Part shown: piece by piece, positions 24,676 to 34,468 of the stretch
Numbering within the stretch: position 1 is the stretch's first letter
How the letters are laid out: every line of letters starts with the position of its first letter
NCBI GenBank assembly: GCA_028821475.1
Contig: JAPPGB010000149.1
Location: 1-44,811 of the forward strand
DNA length: 44,811 nt
DNA from: Spirochaetaceae bacterium
Lineage (GTDB): Bacteria > Spirochaetota > Spirochaetia > SZUA-6 > Bin103
Reading direction: 5' to 3'
Notes under the pieces: generated by a model
Told to the model about the DNA's origin: nothing
The model's database searches: none
What the model saw: only the letters and a program-made list of their open reading frames with translations
Made by a program: the position numbers and the translations under genes

Positions 24676-26175
24676 CTACGAAACGGGCGCCCGGCGCGAT
24701 ACACCACCCTTTCGTCGAAGATTCAGGCCTTGCAAATACGGATCCGGTACGTCTATCCGGTCGCCTGGCCGGTTGCGAAAGACTCCAAGCTCGACCAGGT
24801 AATCCACGAGCCGCCCCGGGCGTTCCTCCGGAGGCCAAACGTTCCCGCGATGGCTCGATGCCCACGGCCGGTCCCAGTCCGCGCCAAGCATGGCTACGAT
24901 CTGGTTACGAGACCACGGGACCAAGCGCTGCTTGCCGATGCGCTCCCTCACCCCCTCCAGCCATGGCCACTCGCTACTGATCGCTTGTGTAACGTGATCC
25001 TGCGATACATCGTCGAGAGCCTGGCGCAGGGCGGCCGGATGCAGGAGCCTTGGCGGCGACAGCGTTCGATTCGGGGCTTCCTTCAGAGCTGCCTGCTCGT
25101 AGAGTCGTACCAGCGTGCGAGGCGACACCTGTCCATTCCCGTCCCGCAGGTGATCGAGTACCCAGTTGCGGACGTAGCCCTTCTTTTTCTCCGCTCCCAT
25201 GTACTCCCCCGAGAACCGCTCCAGCAAGGCGTGCGCATTGTCGGGTCGTTCGACTTTCGGCAGCAATCCGAGCGTGCTGTCCCGTTCAAACGATAGCCGT
25301 GCGCCGCGGCAGTAGTCAGCGAGAGACTCCGAAGTATTGGCGATGCGCTTTACCAGCATGCCGAGTATGGCGGTGTCGGACCATATGAGTTCGGCTCGGG
25401 TAGCGGCAAGCTTCGCAAAGTCGGCGGTACCCATATTGGCATGACGGCGGAACAGGTCGGATCGCAGAAATATTTTCGCCCTGATTCGCCGCCATCGACG
25501 GCTGTAGTCCGACCAGAAAGCAATGAGCCCACGTACCAGACGGGACATGAGTTGCCAGTCGAATCCCCCCAGCGTGTCGAGTTCGTCGTAGCCCACGAAG
25601 ATCCAGCGGCCAGCCTCCTCCAACCGTTTTTCCAGCATATCCAATGCGGCGGTGGGGTTTACGGAGAGCTCTCGTTCGGCCTTGAGAACCGCGCCAAGAT
25701 CAGCGGCAACCGGTCGCACCACCGGATCCAGATGGCTCCGATGATTGCTGTCAAGCTTGTCCGCCAGCGTGCGGACCAGCATAACGTACCAAAGGGCCCT
25801 TGCGGTGCTGTCCGAGTCGATGTGTTGAGCGAGTGCACGGTCGTCTGGGAATGCAGTGCCGGAAGGATGGGCACGCTTCCATTCGGCGGAAGAGGATCTT
25901 ATCTGGAATCCTGCCGACCCCGGTGCATAGCGCATGATGGCGTCTCCGAGATCGTCATTCTCCGAGAAGAACGCGCTGAACAGCTCACTCTTTCCGGAAC
26001 CACGCGGACCAACGACGAGTACGACGTTGGGATCGAGGGCTCTGAGATGTTCCGGGACAGGGTGCAGACGTCGTGCGAATAGATCGCCGGACTCAGCCTC
26101 CGCCTGACCGTAGCCAAGGTTGCTGATTTGGGCCCGCAGCTCTGCACAATCTTGTTTGGTGAGCCGTTTCCTCAC
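24676..26175 (-). CDS. P-loop ATPase, third gene of the HEPN/KGGVGR cassette, 499 aa
   Basis: The start is GTG 26175, 8 bp after the KGGVGR ATPase stop. Walker A is GPRGSGKS (56-63) and Walker B WIFVGYDELD (191-200). Downstream, IRAKIFLRSDLFRR fits sensor-like strands of KAP/STAND-type or Sll1717-like P-loop ATPases. The C-terminal third has SRNQIVAMLGADW, RLVDYLVELGVFRN and IDVPDPYLQGL, which look like winged-helix modules as in NACHT/STAND relatives. There is no membrane helix. It probably acts as an NTP-driven switch with the two upstream proteins. The exact subfamily is uncertain. Confidence 0.8.
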   Translation of the reverse strand: MRKRLTKQDCAELRAQISNLGYGQAEAESGDLFARRLHPVPEHLRALDPNVVLVVGPRGSGKSELFSAFFSENDDLGDAIMRYAPGSAGFQIRSSSAEWKRAHPSGTAFPDDRALAQHIDSDSTARALWYVMLVRTLADKLDSNHRSHLDPVVRPVAADLGAVLKAERELSVNPTAALDMLEKRLEEAGRWIFVGYDELDTLGGFDWQLMSRLVRGLIAFWSDYSRRWRRIRAKIFLRSDLFRRHANMGTADFAKLAATRAELIWSDTAILGMLVKRIANTSESLADYCRGARLSFERDSTLGLLPKVERPDNAHALLERFSGEYMGAEKKKGYVRNWVLDHLRDGNGQVSPRTLVRLYEQAALKEAPNRTLSPPRLLHPAALRQALDDVSQDHVTQAISSEWPWLEGVRERIGKQRLVPWSRNQIVAMLGADWDRPWASSHRGNVWPPEERPGRLVDYLVELGVFRNRPGDRIDVPDPYLQGLNLRRKGGVSRRAPVS

Positions 26176-26183
26176 TCGGGTAC

Positions 26184-27494
26184 CTACCGGGCTCGCGCCT
26201 GACTGGTCCGCACGCGCTCGGCGAGTCTGCGGTAGGGTTCACCGTCCAGCAGGACATCCTTCGCAACCTCATCGAGTTCGCGAAATAGTACAAGACGCTC
26301 ATCGTACGACAGGGGCACGGGAACGTGCGGTGCATCGCTGCTCTCCACGTCGTCCACCGTCCAGAATTGGTCCCCCTGATCCGGTGCGGCGTAGTATCGG
26401 TCGCTGAACACGTCCTGGGCGCGGTCGGTAAACCAAGCCACCGATTCCTGATATTGGCGTTCCTGGGAGCGCGGCACCATGGCTGCTACCAAGACACACT
26501 CGGCCTGTGGTCTCTGCGCGCGTACTTGGTCGGCCCCAAGTCGTTCCAGTATCATCGCCAGTCCGCGCCAGCTTGCTTCCGCGAGCGTTCCAACCACCAC
26601 GTGCACGTGGCACAGGCCTCCCATTACGAACCCCGATACGTTCGCAAGGCCGGCTCGTGCGTCAATGAGGATCCAGTCCGGAGCAAGCTCTTGGCGAATC
26701 TGCTCAAGTAGCCGGACAAACGGATGGGTCTCGCCCCCGTGGAGGGTTGCGTAGTCGAGCCGCGCCAGCTTCGCGACGTACCTGCCATCGGTCGTCCCTG
26801 CCGGGAAGACCATGATCTCTCCAGTTCCGGAGAACAACGAGGGCGGACAACGATGGAAGTAGTCGCTCAAGTCGAGCTCGTCGTTGCCGCCGAGGAGAGG
26901 TTGCTCGATCAGGTAGTCGACGACCCCCCAGGATGCGGTAGCACCATCGTGGGCGCTCAACAGGAACCCCACGCCCGGAGCGTCGAGATCGGCATCGAGG
27001 ACCACGACCCGCTCACCGGCTGCAGCCAGGTGCAGGGCCGTGGCAGCCAGCGCCGTCGACCGTCCTACTCCGCCCTTGAAGGAGTAGAAGGAAGTGATGG
27101 TCGGCCTTCCCCTAGCCGCGGTCCAGGGGGGCGCCGCGGGTGCTTCGAACCAGCCCTCCTTGGTGCGTTGTCGTTCCATGACGCGCACCCCGCCGGTGTC
27201 GCCGATGGGAGTGCCTTGTTGCCATGCCTCAGCTTGCCATTCGCCGTCGGGAGGCTCGTTCTTGCCGGAGCCACGAAGCACCTCACGAGTCCAATAGTTG
27301 GGCGCTTCGTCCTGGAGAACCTGATCGATCTCGACACTCGCCGCCTCCCAACGCGACTTCGGGCACCAGAGGATGACCCGGAGCCGGGCAAACAGGTCCT
27401 TGATCAGCAGGATGCGCCATGATGACGGCTTGTCTGACAGAAATCTCTTCAGGATGGATTCTGCACGGTCGTGGGCCTCGTCGACGTGGAGCAT
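26184..27494 (-). CDS. KGGVGR-motif ParA/MinD-like ATPase, 436 aa
   Basis: The ATG at 27494 overlaps the HEPN gene stop by one base (TGATG). The deviant Walker A is YSFKGGVGRSTALAATALHLA (KGGVGRST 140-147; ParA/MinD have KGGxGK[ST]), so the final invariant Lys of the standard P-loop is Arg, as in the group annotated KGGVGR-motif variant ATPases. VVVLDADLDAPGVG (163-176) is the switch I/Walker A' region and DWILIDARAGLANVSG the Walker B. Residues 1-110 form a separate helical N-terminal region (AESILKRFL, WCPKSRWEAASVEIDQVL) that may be an effector-associated or adaptor domain. It is probably a regulatory ATPase that dimerises with the neighbouring proteins. Confidence 0.85.
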   Translation of the reverse strand: MLHVDEAHDRAESILKRFLSDKPSSWRILLIKDLFARLRVILWCPKSRWEAASVEIDQVLQDEAPNYWTREVLRGSGKNEPPDGEWQAEAWQQGTPIGDTGGVRVMERQRTKEGWFEAPAAPPWTAARGRPTITSFYSFKGGVGRSTALAATALHLAAAGERVVVLDADLDAPGVGFLLSAHDGATASWGVVDYLIEQPLLGGNDELDLSDYFHRCPPSLFSGTGEIMVFPAGTTDGRYVAKLARLDYATLHGGETHPFVRLLEQIRQELAPDWILIDARAGLANVSGFVMGGLCHVHVVVGTLAEASWRGLAMILERLGADQVRAQRPQAECVLVAAMVPRSQERQYQESVAWFTDRAQDVFSDRYYAAPDQGDQFWTVDDVESSDAPHVPVPLSYDERLVLFRELDEVAKDVLLDGEPYRRLAERVRTSQARAR

Positions 27495-27922
27495 CAAATC
27501 ACTCCGTCGAGACGCAGGCCGCCGATGACTCTCGAATACACAGCGCCGGCTTCTTGTAGCCACGACCCGGCAACAGTGGACGTGACCCTGCCGCCCGCAC
27601 GGTAGCGCATCTCGGGGTTCCAGCTCAGAATACGCGCATTACTCAGGAGCGCGGCAGCAGTAGCGAAGTGGCGCTGCGTTTGTGGACCGGCTTGAGCGGC
27701 AATCGCGCCAAGTGAGCGGCGGATGCCGGCCAAGTCGTGAGATCGGAGACCTCGCCCGGTCTGCACCTGAATCAGTGCCTTCAACGCACACTCCACTACG
27801 TAGCCCGCCAGATAGGCGGCGCCGTCGGGGCGCGATCCGGTCATGAGAACCCCGGCGTCCTTGAGGTGCTTGCCAGCGGCTTCCGGATAGTCATCGCCGT
27901 TGCCCTGTCGGAGACGACTCAC
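27494..27922 (-). CDS. HEPN-domain protein, 142 aa
   Basis: From GTG 27922 the protein reads DYPEAAGKHLKDAGVLM, then GAAYLAGYVVECALKALIQV and SHDLAGIRRSL. This is the four-helix HEPN fold (helix, AGY..E.ALKALI, HDL). RGLRSH (57-62) fits the R-x4-H ribonuclease pattern, but HDL is also structural in this subgroup, so catalysis is unproven. As the first, smallest gene of a coupled operon with two ATPases it is a natural candidate effector (RNase toxin) or its regulator. It is followed by the ATPase start with a TGATG overlap. Confidence 0.75.
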   Translation of the reverse strand: MSRLRQGNGDDYPEAAGKHLKDAGVLMTGSRPDGAAYLAGYVVECALKALIQVQTGRGLRSHDLAGIRRSLGAIAAQAGPQTQRHFATAAALLSNARILSWNPEMRYRAGGRVTSTVAGSWLQEAGAVYSRVIGGLRLDGVI

Positions 27923-27992
27923 TGGCAGCCCTCCGTGGTGTCAAGCAGTCTCACCCCCTTACGGTGCTGCGACTCCCGGCAATCCGTCAACT

Positions 27993-28096
27993 GCACCGCG
28001 CACCACGACTACGAGATCGTCGCCGGCCACATCGACCCGTCGCTCGGCCGTGGAGATGACCGAGCCGCAGGTGCACGCCTCGGGCCGCCGCGCCGG
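27993..28096 (+). pseudogene. Fragment of a second MerA-like oxidoreductase
   Basis: The DNA encodes TAHHDYEIVAGH, DPSLGR and, in a shifted frame, MTEPQVHASGRRA. These correspond to TAYHDYEIVAGN, DPPLGR and MTEAQVRTSGRRA of the intact gene (about 24232-24392). About 60 bp between the first two blocks are missing. It lies on the same strand as the intact gene but on the far side of the HEPN/ATPase cassette. Confidence 0.75.
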
Positions 28097-28141
28097 GTGT
28101 CGTCTCGCATCCGGCACCGGCGCCGTCGGTGGTGAACGACT

Positions 28142-29152
28142 CTACTGGCGGGTCGCGCTGAATGCGCCTACCACGGAGAAGGGGAAGGGATTGTCGGTGG
28201 TCACCCCCCACGTACCGGCTGCCACGCCGTCTTCGAAGAAGGCCGCTCCCCACTTGCCGTGGGCGCCCGGTTGCCGGTTACCGCCGATGGCGAACGCGGT
28301 CTCCCCCTTCCGCAGGCCGTCCGGCGGCGCCGCGGCCGCGATCTCGAGTCCTATGGTGGGAAGCGCATCGTCGAGTTCCACCTGCACACCGTCGACGGAC
28401 TGGACCTGGTCGATTGCACCGGTAAGGGAGCCGTCTTCGGCCAGTTCAAGCACGACCCGCGCGGTGAAGAATTCCACAATGCCGGCGTCATCCGTGTACA
28501 CGCCGATGGTGGTGCCGCCGTAGATGCCAGGGACTGGGCTGAGGTCTGCCGCCTTGGCCAGCCCGTCGGCAAACATGCCCCAGACGACCCCGTTTGCCGT
28601 GTGGTACATCCAGGGGCCGAACACCACCGGATCGGTCGCATCGAAGTGCGGCGTCGGCACCCCCGACACGCTCGATATCCGGGAAACGACCGCCGCCACC
28701 GCGTTCTGGCCGCTGTCCGTGAAGTATCTCAAGCCGCTGGCTGGATCAATGTCACGGGTAACATCCTGGGTCAGGAGGCGCGTCTCGATCCGGACGCCGT
28801 TGCCCGTCCAGCTCACGCGGTCTGCGGTGATTCCTGCCTCGCCTCTGCTGCCCTGGGTCACGCTGCCGGCGCGCGGCGCGTTGCGGGCGGCAGCGGACAT
28901 CAGGTCCGTGGCTGGGTTGCCCACCTCGGGCGGTGTCCCCACTGCCGGCGGCTGCGTGTTCCCGTTCTGCGGCCTGCTCTCGCGTGGTGGGGATTCGGGT
29001 GCTGAGCAGGTGGACAGGACAAGCAGCGCGAACGCCGCGGCCGCAACGAGGCTCAGTGATCGTGCTCTGGTCCGAAAAAGCCGGCGGGCGGGCGATGCTT
29101 GGGCATCGGGTTTCATCGTCTTCCGTGTCACGGAGTGACCGTACAGTCTCAT
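28142..29152 (-). CDS. TbpB-like surface lipoprotein, 336 aa
   Basis: The ATG at 29152 has a strong ribosome site (AGGAGG, 29160-29165). A long basic n-region (MRLYGHSVTRKTMK and on) precedes a hydrophobic core (LVAAAAFALLVLSTC) with C49 as probable lipidated Cys. LSTC is outside the strict lipobox but tolerable for spirochaetes. A Pro/Asn-rich linker follows. The body ends with GKWGAAFFEDG, GTWGVTTDN and VVGAFSA, the G-x-x-G-A-x-F ... G-x-W pattern of beta-barrel domains in transferrin-binding-protein-B-like lipoproteins. The ligand is unknown. Its first codons are the same repeat found at 10482. Confidence 0.7.
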   Translation of the reverse strand: MRLYGHSVTRKTMKPDAQASPARRLFRTRARSLSLVAAAAFALLVLSTCSAPESPPRESRPQNGNTQPPAVGTPPEVGNPATDLMSAAARNAPRAGSVTQGSRGEAGITADRVSWTGNGVRIETRLLTQDVTRDIDPASGLRYFTDSGQNAVAAVVSRISSVSGVPTPHFDATDPVVFGPWMYHTANGVVWGMFADGLAKAADLSPVPGIYGGTTIGVYTDDAGIVEFFTARVVLELAEDGSLTGAIDQVQSVDGVQVELDDALPTIGLEIAAAAPPDGLRKGETAFAIGGNRQPGAHGKWGAAFFEDGVAAGTWGVTTDNPFPFSVVGAFSATRQ

Positions 29153-29564
29153 GGAGACACCTCCTCGGACGCCGGCTCTGCCGGAGCACACACCGATTCG
29201 TCCGGCACCTCAATCAACGGGTACCGCGGGCAGCCGTACAAGTCAACTCAGCATCACTTTGTCTGGATGGATCGTGTTCCTTGGGGAACAGAGAGACCAT
29301 ATTCATCACCCGCCCTGGCACCCGATCGACCTTCTGCTCCCTGTGCGACCGTCGATGGCGCTGTGGTTCCGTCCGAGCGTCCTCATTGCCCAGGACCCAA
29401 GTCGTGGTTCAGCGAGCGCGAATAGCCCGAATAGCGCGAGTGCCGGCGATTGACCGTGCTCGTCTTGTTCTGCCATCATGCGCCGATCAAATTCACACAT
29501 ACTCGGGTGTGCCACTCGGCCCTGTCCAGCCGGAGAAGGCCCAACCCCGAGAAGGGAGACACTC
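29153..29564. promoter_or_regulatory. 412-bp divergent intergenic region upstream of the peptide-transport operon
   Basis: This region separates the lipoprotein gene and the binding-protein gene, which point away from each other, so it must hold promoters for both. On the plus strand a possible pair is TTGACC (29450-29455) and CATCAT (29474-29479, 18 bp spacing). The binding-protein ribosome site is GAAGGGAG (29551-29558). No further gene or clear operator was seen. Confidence 0.35.
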
Positions 29565-31430
<1,866 letters not shown>

Positions 31431-31455
31431 CGCGCGTGGCCCCTCCCGTCCCGAG

Positions 31456-31492
31456 CCGAAGGAATCTGCCATACCGCGGCGGATTCTTTCGG
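31456..31492 (+). terminator. Hairpin between binding-protein and permease genes (attenuator or mRNA stabiliser)
   Basis: Arms CCGAAGGAATCTGCC (31456-31470) and GGCGGATTCTTTCGG (31478-31492) pair over 15 bp with two G-U pairs and a 7-nt loop. There is no U-tract after it, so read-through to the permease is expected. Such hairpins keep binding protein in excess over membrane subunits. Confidence 0.6.
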
Positions 31493-31533
31493 CCGGGATC
31501 CGGGGCCAGGCCCGTCCACGGCAGAACGAACTC

Positions 31534-32538
31534 ATGAGAGCGTACGGTCTGTTCGTACTGAAACGATTCGGCCAGTTGCTGGTGGTGGTGTTCCTGGGGG
31601 TGAGCGCGACCTTCTTCATCACCCACCTGTCGCCGATCGACCCGGTGGAGCAGACCATGAGACGCCTGACCAGCAGGGCCGGGTTCAGCCCGGAGGCGCA
31701 GGAGCAGATGCGCGCCGCGCTCACCGAGCTGTACGGCACCGACAAGCCGCTGCTTGGACAGTTCTTCAGCTTCTGGAGCCGCCTCCTCCGCGGCGACATG
31801 GGCCCGTCGCTGCTCGCCTTCCCGACGCCGGCGCTCCGGCTGGTACGGCGCGCGCTGCCGTGGACGGTCGGCCTGCTCACCACCACCGTCGTCATCACCT
31901 GGACCGTCGGCAACCTGCTCGGCGGGCTGGCAGGCTACTTCCAGGACAACCGTTTCCTGAAGGCGTTCGGGGTGCTGGCCGTCGGCGTGCAGCCGATCCC
32001 GTATTACATCGTCGCCTTCATCATGCTGATCCTGTTCGGCTTCGTGTGGCCGGTGTTGCCGATCTCGGGCGGCGCCGGAATGTTCGTGGAGCCGGGCTGG
32101 AACCTGCCCTACGCGCTGTCGATCGTGCACCACGCAATTCTGCCGGCGTCGTCGATCGTGGTGGTCGGGCTCGGCACCTGGTTTCTGGGCATGCGCGCGC
32201 TGGTGTCGAACGTGGTCACCGAGGACTACGTCACCTACGCCGAGCTCGGCGGGGTGGAGAGCCGCAGGATCGTCGGCTCGTACGTGATCCGCAACGCCAT
32301 GGTCCCGCAGCTCACGGCGCTGGCGATGGTGCTCGGCGGCGTGTTCTCCGGGACCATCATCACCGAGGAGGTGTTCTCCTATCCCGGCGTCGGCACGCTG
32401 ATGATCGACGCCGTGAATGCCGGCGACTATACGCTCGTGCTCGCCGTCACTTCGATCTCGATTGCGACCGTGGCGACGGCGATTTTCGTGATTGACCTGC
32501 TGTACCCGTTGTTGGACCCACGGGTCAGGGTCAAGTAG
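31534..32538 (+). CDS. Peptide ABC transporter permease, DppB/OppB type, 334 aa
   Basis: The first membrane helix (FVLKRFGQLLVVVFLGVSATFFITHL) is followed by a periplasmic loop and five further helices, as in DppB/OppB. The EAA-like cytoplasmic loop (YVTYAELGGVESRRIVGSYVIRN) contacts the ATPase subunits. The C-terminal DLLYPLLDPRVRVK is the usual end of this subunit. It pairs with the next gene product to form the channel. It starts 103 bp after the binding-protein gene, with the hairpin between. Confidence 0.93.
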   Translation: MRAYGLFVLKRFGQLLVVVFLGVSATFFITHLSPIDPVEQTMRRLTSRAGFSPEAQEQMRAALTELYGTDKPLLGQFFSFWSRLLRGDMGPSLLAFPTPALRLVRRALPWTVGLLTTTVVITWTVGNLLGGLAGYFQDNRFLKAFGVLAVGVQPIPYYIVAFIMLILFGFVWPVLPISGGAGMFVEPGWNLPYALSIVHHAILPASSIVVVGLGTWFLGMRALVSNVVTEDYVTYAELGGVESRRIVGSYVIRNAMVPQLTALAMVLGGVFSGTIITEEVFSYPGVGTLMIDAVNAGDYTLVLAVTSISIATVATAIFVIDLLYPLLDPRVRVK

Positions 32539-32573
32539 CGTGCTGCATCCGCAGGTGAAGGGCCGGTAGACCG

Positions 32574-33431
32574 GTGTTGCACATCATCCGGGATCTGCTG
32601 CGCTACAACCGGGAGTTCGCGGTCGGCGTCGCGTTTCTCGGCGTGATCGTGGTCTATTCCCTGCTGTCGTTCGTCTCGCCGATCGACCCCGACATCCAGT
32701 TCATGGAGTTCCCGGACCTGCCGCCCTCCGGCGAGTACTGGTTCGGCACCAACTCGCGCGGCCAGGACCTGTTCTGGCAGCTCACCTTCGCGTTCCGCAA
32801 CACGCTGGGGTTCGGGATCATGGTGGCCGCGTTCAGCCGCGTCATCTCCATCACCGTGGGCCTGGTATCCGGGTACGTGGGCGGAGTCGTCGACCGCGTG
32901 CTGATGGTGGTCAACGACGTGTTCGTCACGCTGCCCCTGCTGCCGGTGCTGCTGGTGTTCTACTTCGTGCTCGGCGACAGCCTCAACACCATCAACCTGG
33001 CGCTGCTGATGGCATGCCTCGGCTGGCCGTTCGACGCCCGCCTGATCCGCTCCATCGCGCTCGGGCTGCGCCACCGCGAGTTCACCCGCCACGCCACCTT
33101 CTCCGGGATGAGCCCGCTGAAGATCATGTTCGAGGAGCACCTGCCGTACGTGATGCCGGTGGTGTTCGCCACCGCCATGGCCAACATGCTGTGGGCGATC
33201 GGGGTGGAGGTGACCCTCGCGGTGCTGGGCTTCACCAACATCAACATCGCCACCGTCGGCACTACCATCTATTGGGCCAACAACCACTCCGCGATGATCG
33301 TGGGCGTCTGGTGGTGGATCGTCATCCCGGTCGTGCTGGTGGTGATCATGTTCATCGGCCTCTACCTGCTGGCCGTCTCGCTCAACGAGTACATCGATCC
33401 GCGCTCCCGGCTGCGCAGGATGGGCGGCTGA
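32574..33431 (+). CDS. Peptide ABC transporter permease, DppC/OppC type, 285 aa
   Basis: The start is GTG 32574, 35 bp after the first permease. The N-terminal helix is followed by YWFGTNSRGQDLFWQL, the DppC hallmark (FGTDxxGRD-like). Next come five more helices and the coupling loop HREFTRHATFSGMSPLKIMFEEHLPYV. The C-terminus ends EYIDPRSRLRRMGG. It forms the inner-membrane channel with the DppB-type partner. Its stop overlaps the next ATG by one base (TGATG). Confidence 0.93.
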   Translation: MLHIIRDLLRYNREFAVGVAFLGVIVVYSLLSFVSPIDPDIQFMEFPDLPPSGEYWFGTNSRGQDLFWQLTFAFRNTLGFGIMVAAFSRVISITVGLVSGYVGGVVDRVLMVVNDVFVTLPLLPVLLVFYFVLGDSLNTINLALLMACLGWPFDARLIRSIALGLRHREFTRHATFSGMSPLKIMFEEHLPYVMPVVFATAMANMLWAIGVEVTLAVLGFTNINIATVGTTIYWANNHSAMIVGVWWWIVIPVVLVVIMFIGLYLLAVSLNEYIDPRSRLRRMGG

Positions 33432-34468
33432 TGGCGGACGTCCTGACCGTTTCCAGCCTCAAGGCGTACTACCAGACCAATTACTTCGGCGTGCAGCGGG
33501 AAGTGCGCGCGGTGGACGACATATCGATTACGGTGCGTGCCGACGAGGTGTACGGCATCGCGGGGGAGAGCTCGTCGGGCAAGACCACGCTGATCAAGAC
33601 GTTCGCCGGCGCCATCCATCCGCCGCTGCGCATCGTCGGCGGCTCCATGCGGTACCGGTTCGACGGGGGTGAGATCGACCCGTACGCGGTCAGCGCGGAG
33701 GAGCTGAACCGCCTGCGCTGGAGGCACGTGTCGTACATCATGCAGGGCTCGATGAGCGTGCTGAACCCGGTGCGCCGGATCCAGCGCAGCTTCGCCGACT
33801 TCGCCTACGATCACATGGAGCTGTCGAAACCGCGTTTCCGGCAGGCGGTCGAGGAGCACCTGGAGCGGCTCTCCCTGTCGCCGGACGTGCTGCGCGCGTA
33901 CCCGCACGAGCTGTCCGGCGGCATGCGGCAGCGCGTCACCATTGCGCTCGCCACCGTGTGCCGGCCCGGCTTCATCATCGCCGATGAGCCCACCACCGCG
34001 CTCGACGTGGTGGTGCAGAAGGACGTGCTGGCGCTGCTGGACGACATTCGCCGGTCGTTGCGGTCGTCGGTGGTGTTCGTGACCCACGACATGAGCGTGC
34101 ACGCCAACATGGCCGACCGCATCGGCATCATGTACGCCGGGCGCATCGTCGAGGAGGGGCCCACGCGGGCGCTGTTCACCGAGCCCAAGCACCCCTACAC
34201 GGCGCACCTGGTGGCCAGCCTGCCGCGCATCGGCGACGCCTCCCGCAAGCCGGCGCTCGGCGGCCGCCCGCCGGCCCTGTCCGACCCGCCGGGAGGCTGC
34301 CGCTTCCACCCGCGCTGCCCGCTGGCCATCGCCAAGTGCCGCACCGAGGTGCCGCCGCTGGAGATGGTCGGCGCCGACCACCGCTCGGCGTGCTGGCGCA
34401 GCGCCGAGGTGGAGCCTCCGGAGCCGTCGGCGCCGGCGCGCGGCGCGGCCGAGGGGGCGCCGGCATGA
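33431..34468 (+). CDS. Peptide ABC transporter ATPase, DppD/OppD type, 345 aa
   Basis: Walker A is GESSSGKTT, where most family members have GESGSGK. Signature is LSGGMRQRV, Walker B FIIADEPTTALD, and the switch His is in FVTHDM. The C-terminal oligo_HPY region has four Cys (CRFHPRCPLAIAKC and later SACW) that in this subfamily can bind an iron-sulfur cluster. It powers transport with the DppF-type partner, whose ATG overlaps this stop (ATGA at 34465-34468). An Ala/Pro-rich tail follows the Cys region. Confidence 0.93.
   Translation: MADVLTVSSLKAYYQTNYFGVQREVRAVDDISITVRADEVYGIAGESSSGKTTLIKTFAGAIHPPLRIVGGSMRYRFDGGEIDPYAVSAEELNRLRWRHVSYIMQGSMSVLNPVRRIQRSFADFAYDHMELSKPRFRQAVEEHLERLSLSPDVLRAYPHELSGGMRQRVTIALATVCRPGFIIADEPTTALDVVVQKDVLALLDDIRRSLRSSVVFVTHDMSVHANMADRIGIMYAGRIVEEGPTRALFTEPKHPYTAHLVASLPRIGDASRKPALGGRPPALSDPPGGCRFHPRCPLAIAKCRTEVPPLEMVGADHRSACWRSAEVEPPEPSAPARGAAEGAPA

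Noticed and set aside
27494-27922. Firm claim that the HEPN protein is an active RNase
   Set aside because: RGLRSH fits R-x4-H, but the HDL histidine is conserved in many non-catalytic HEPN proteins, so the string alone does not prove catalysis.
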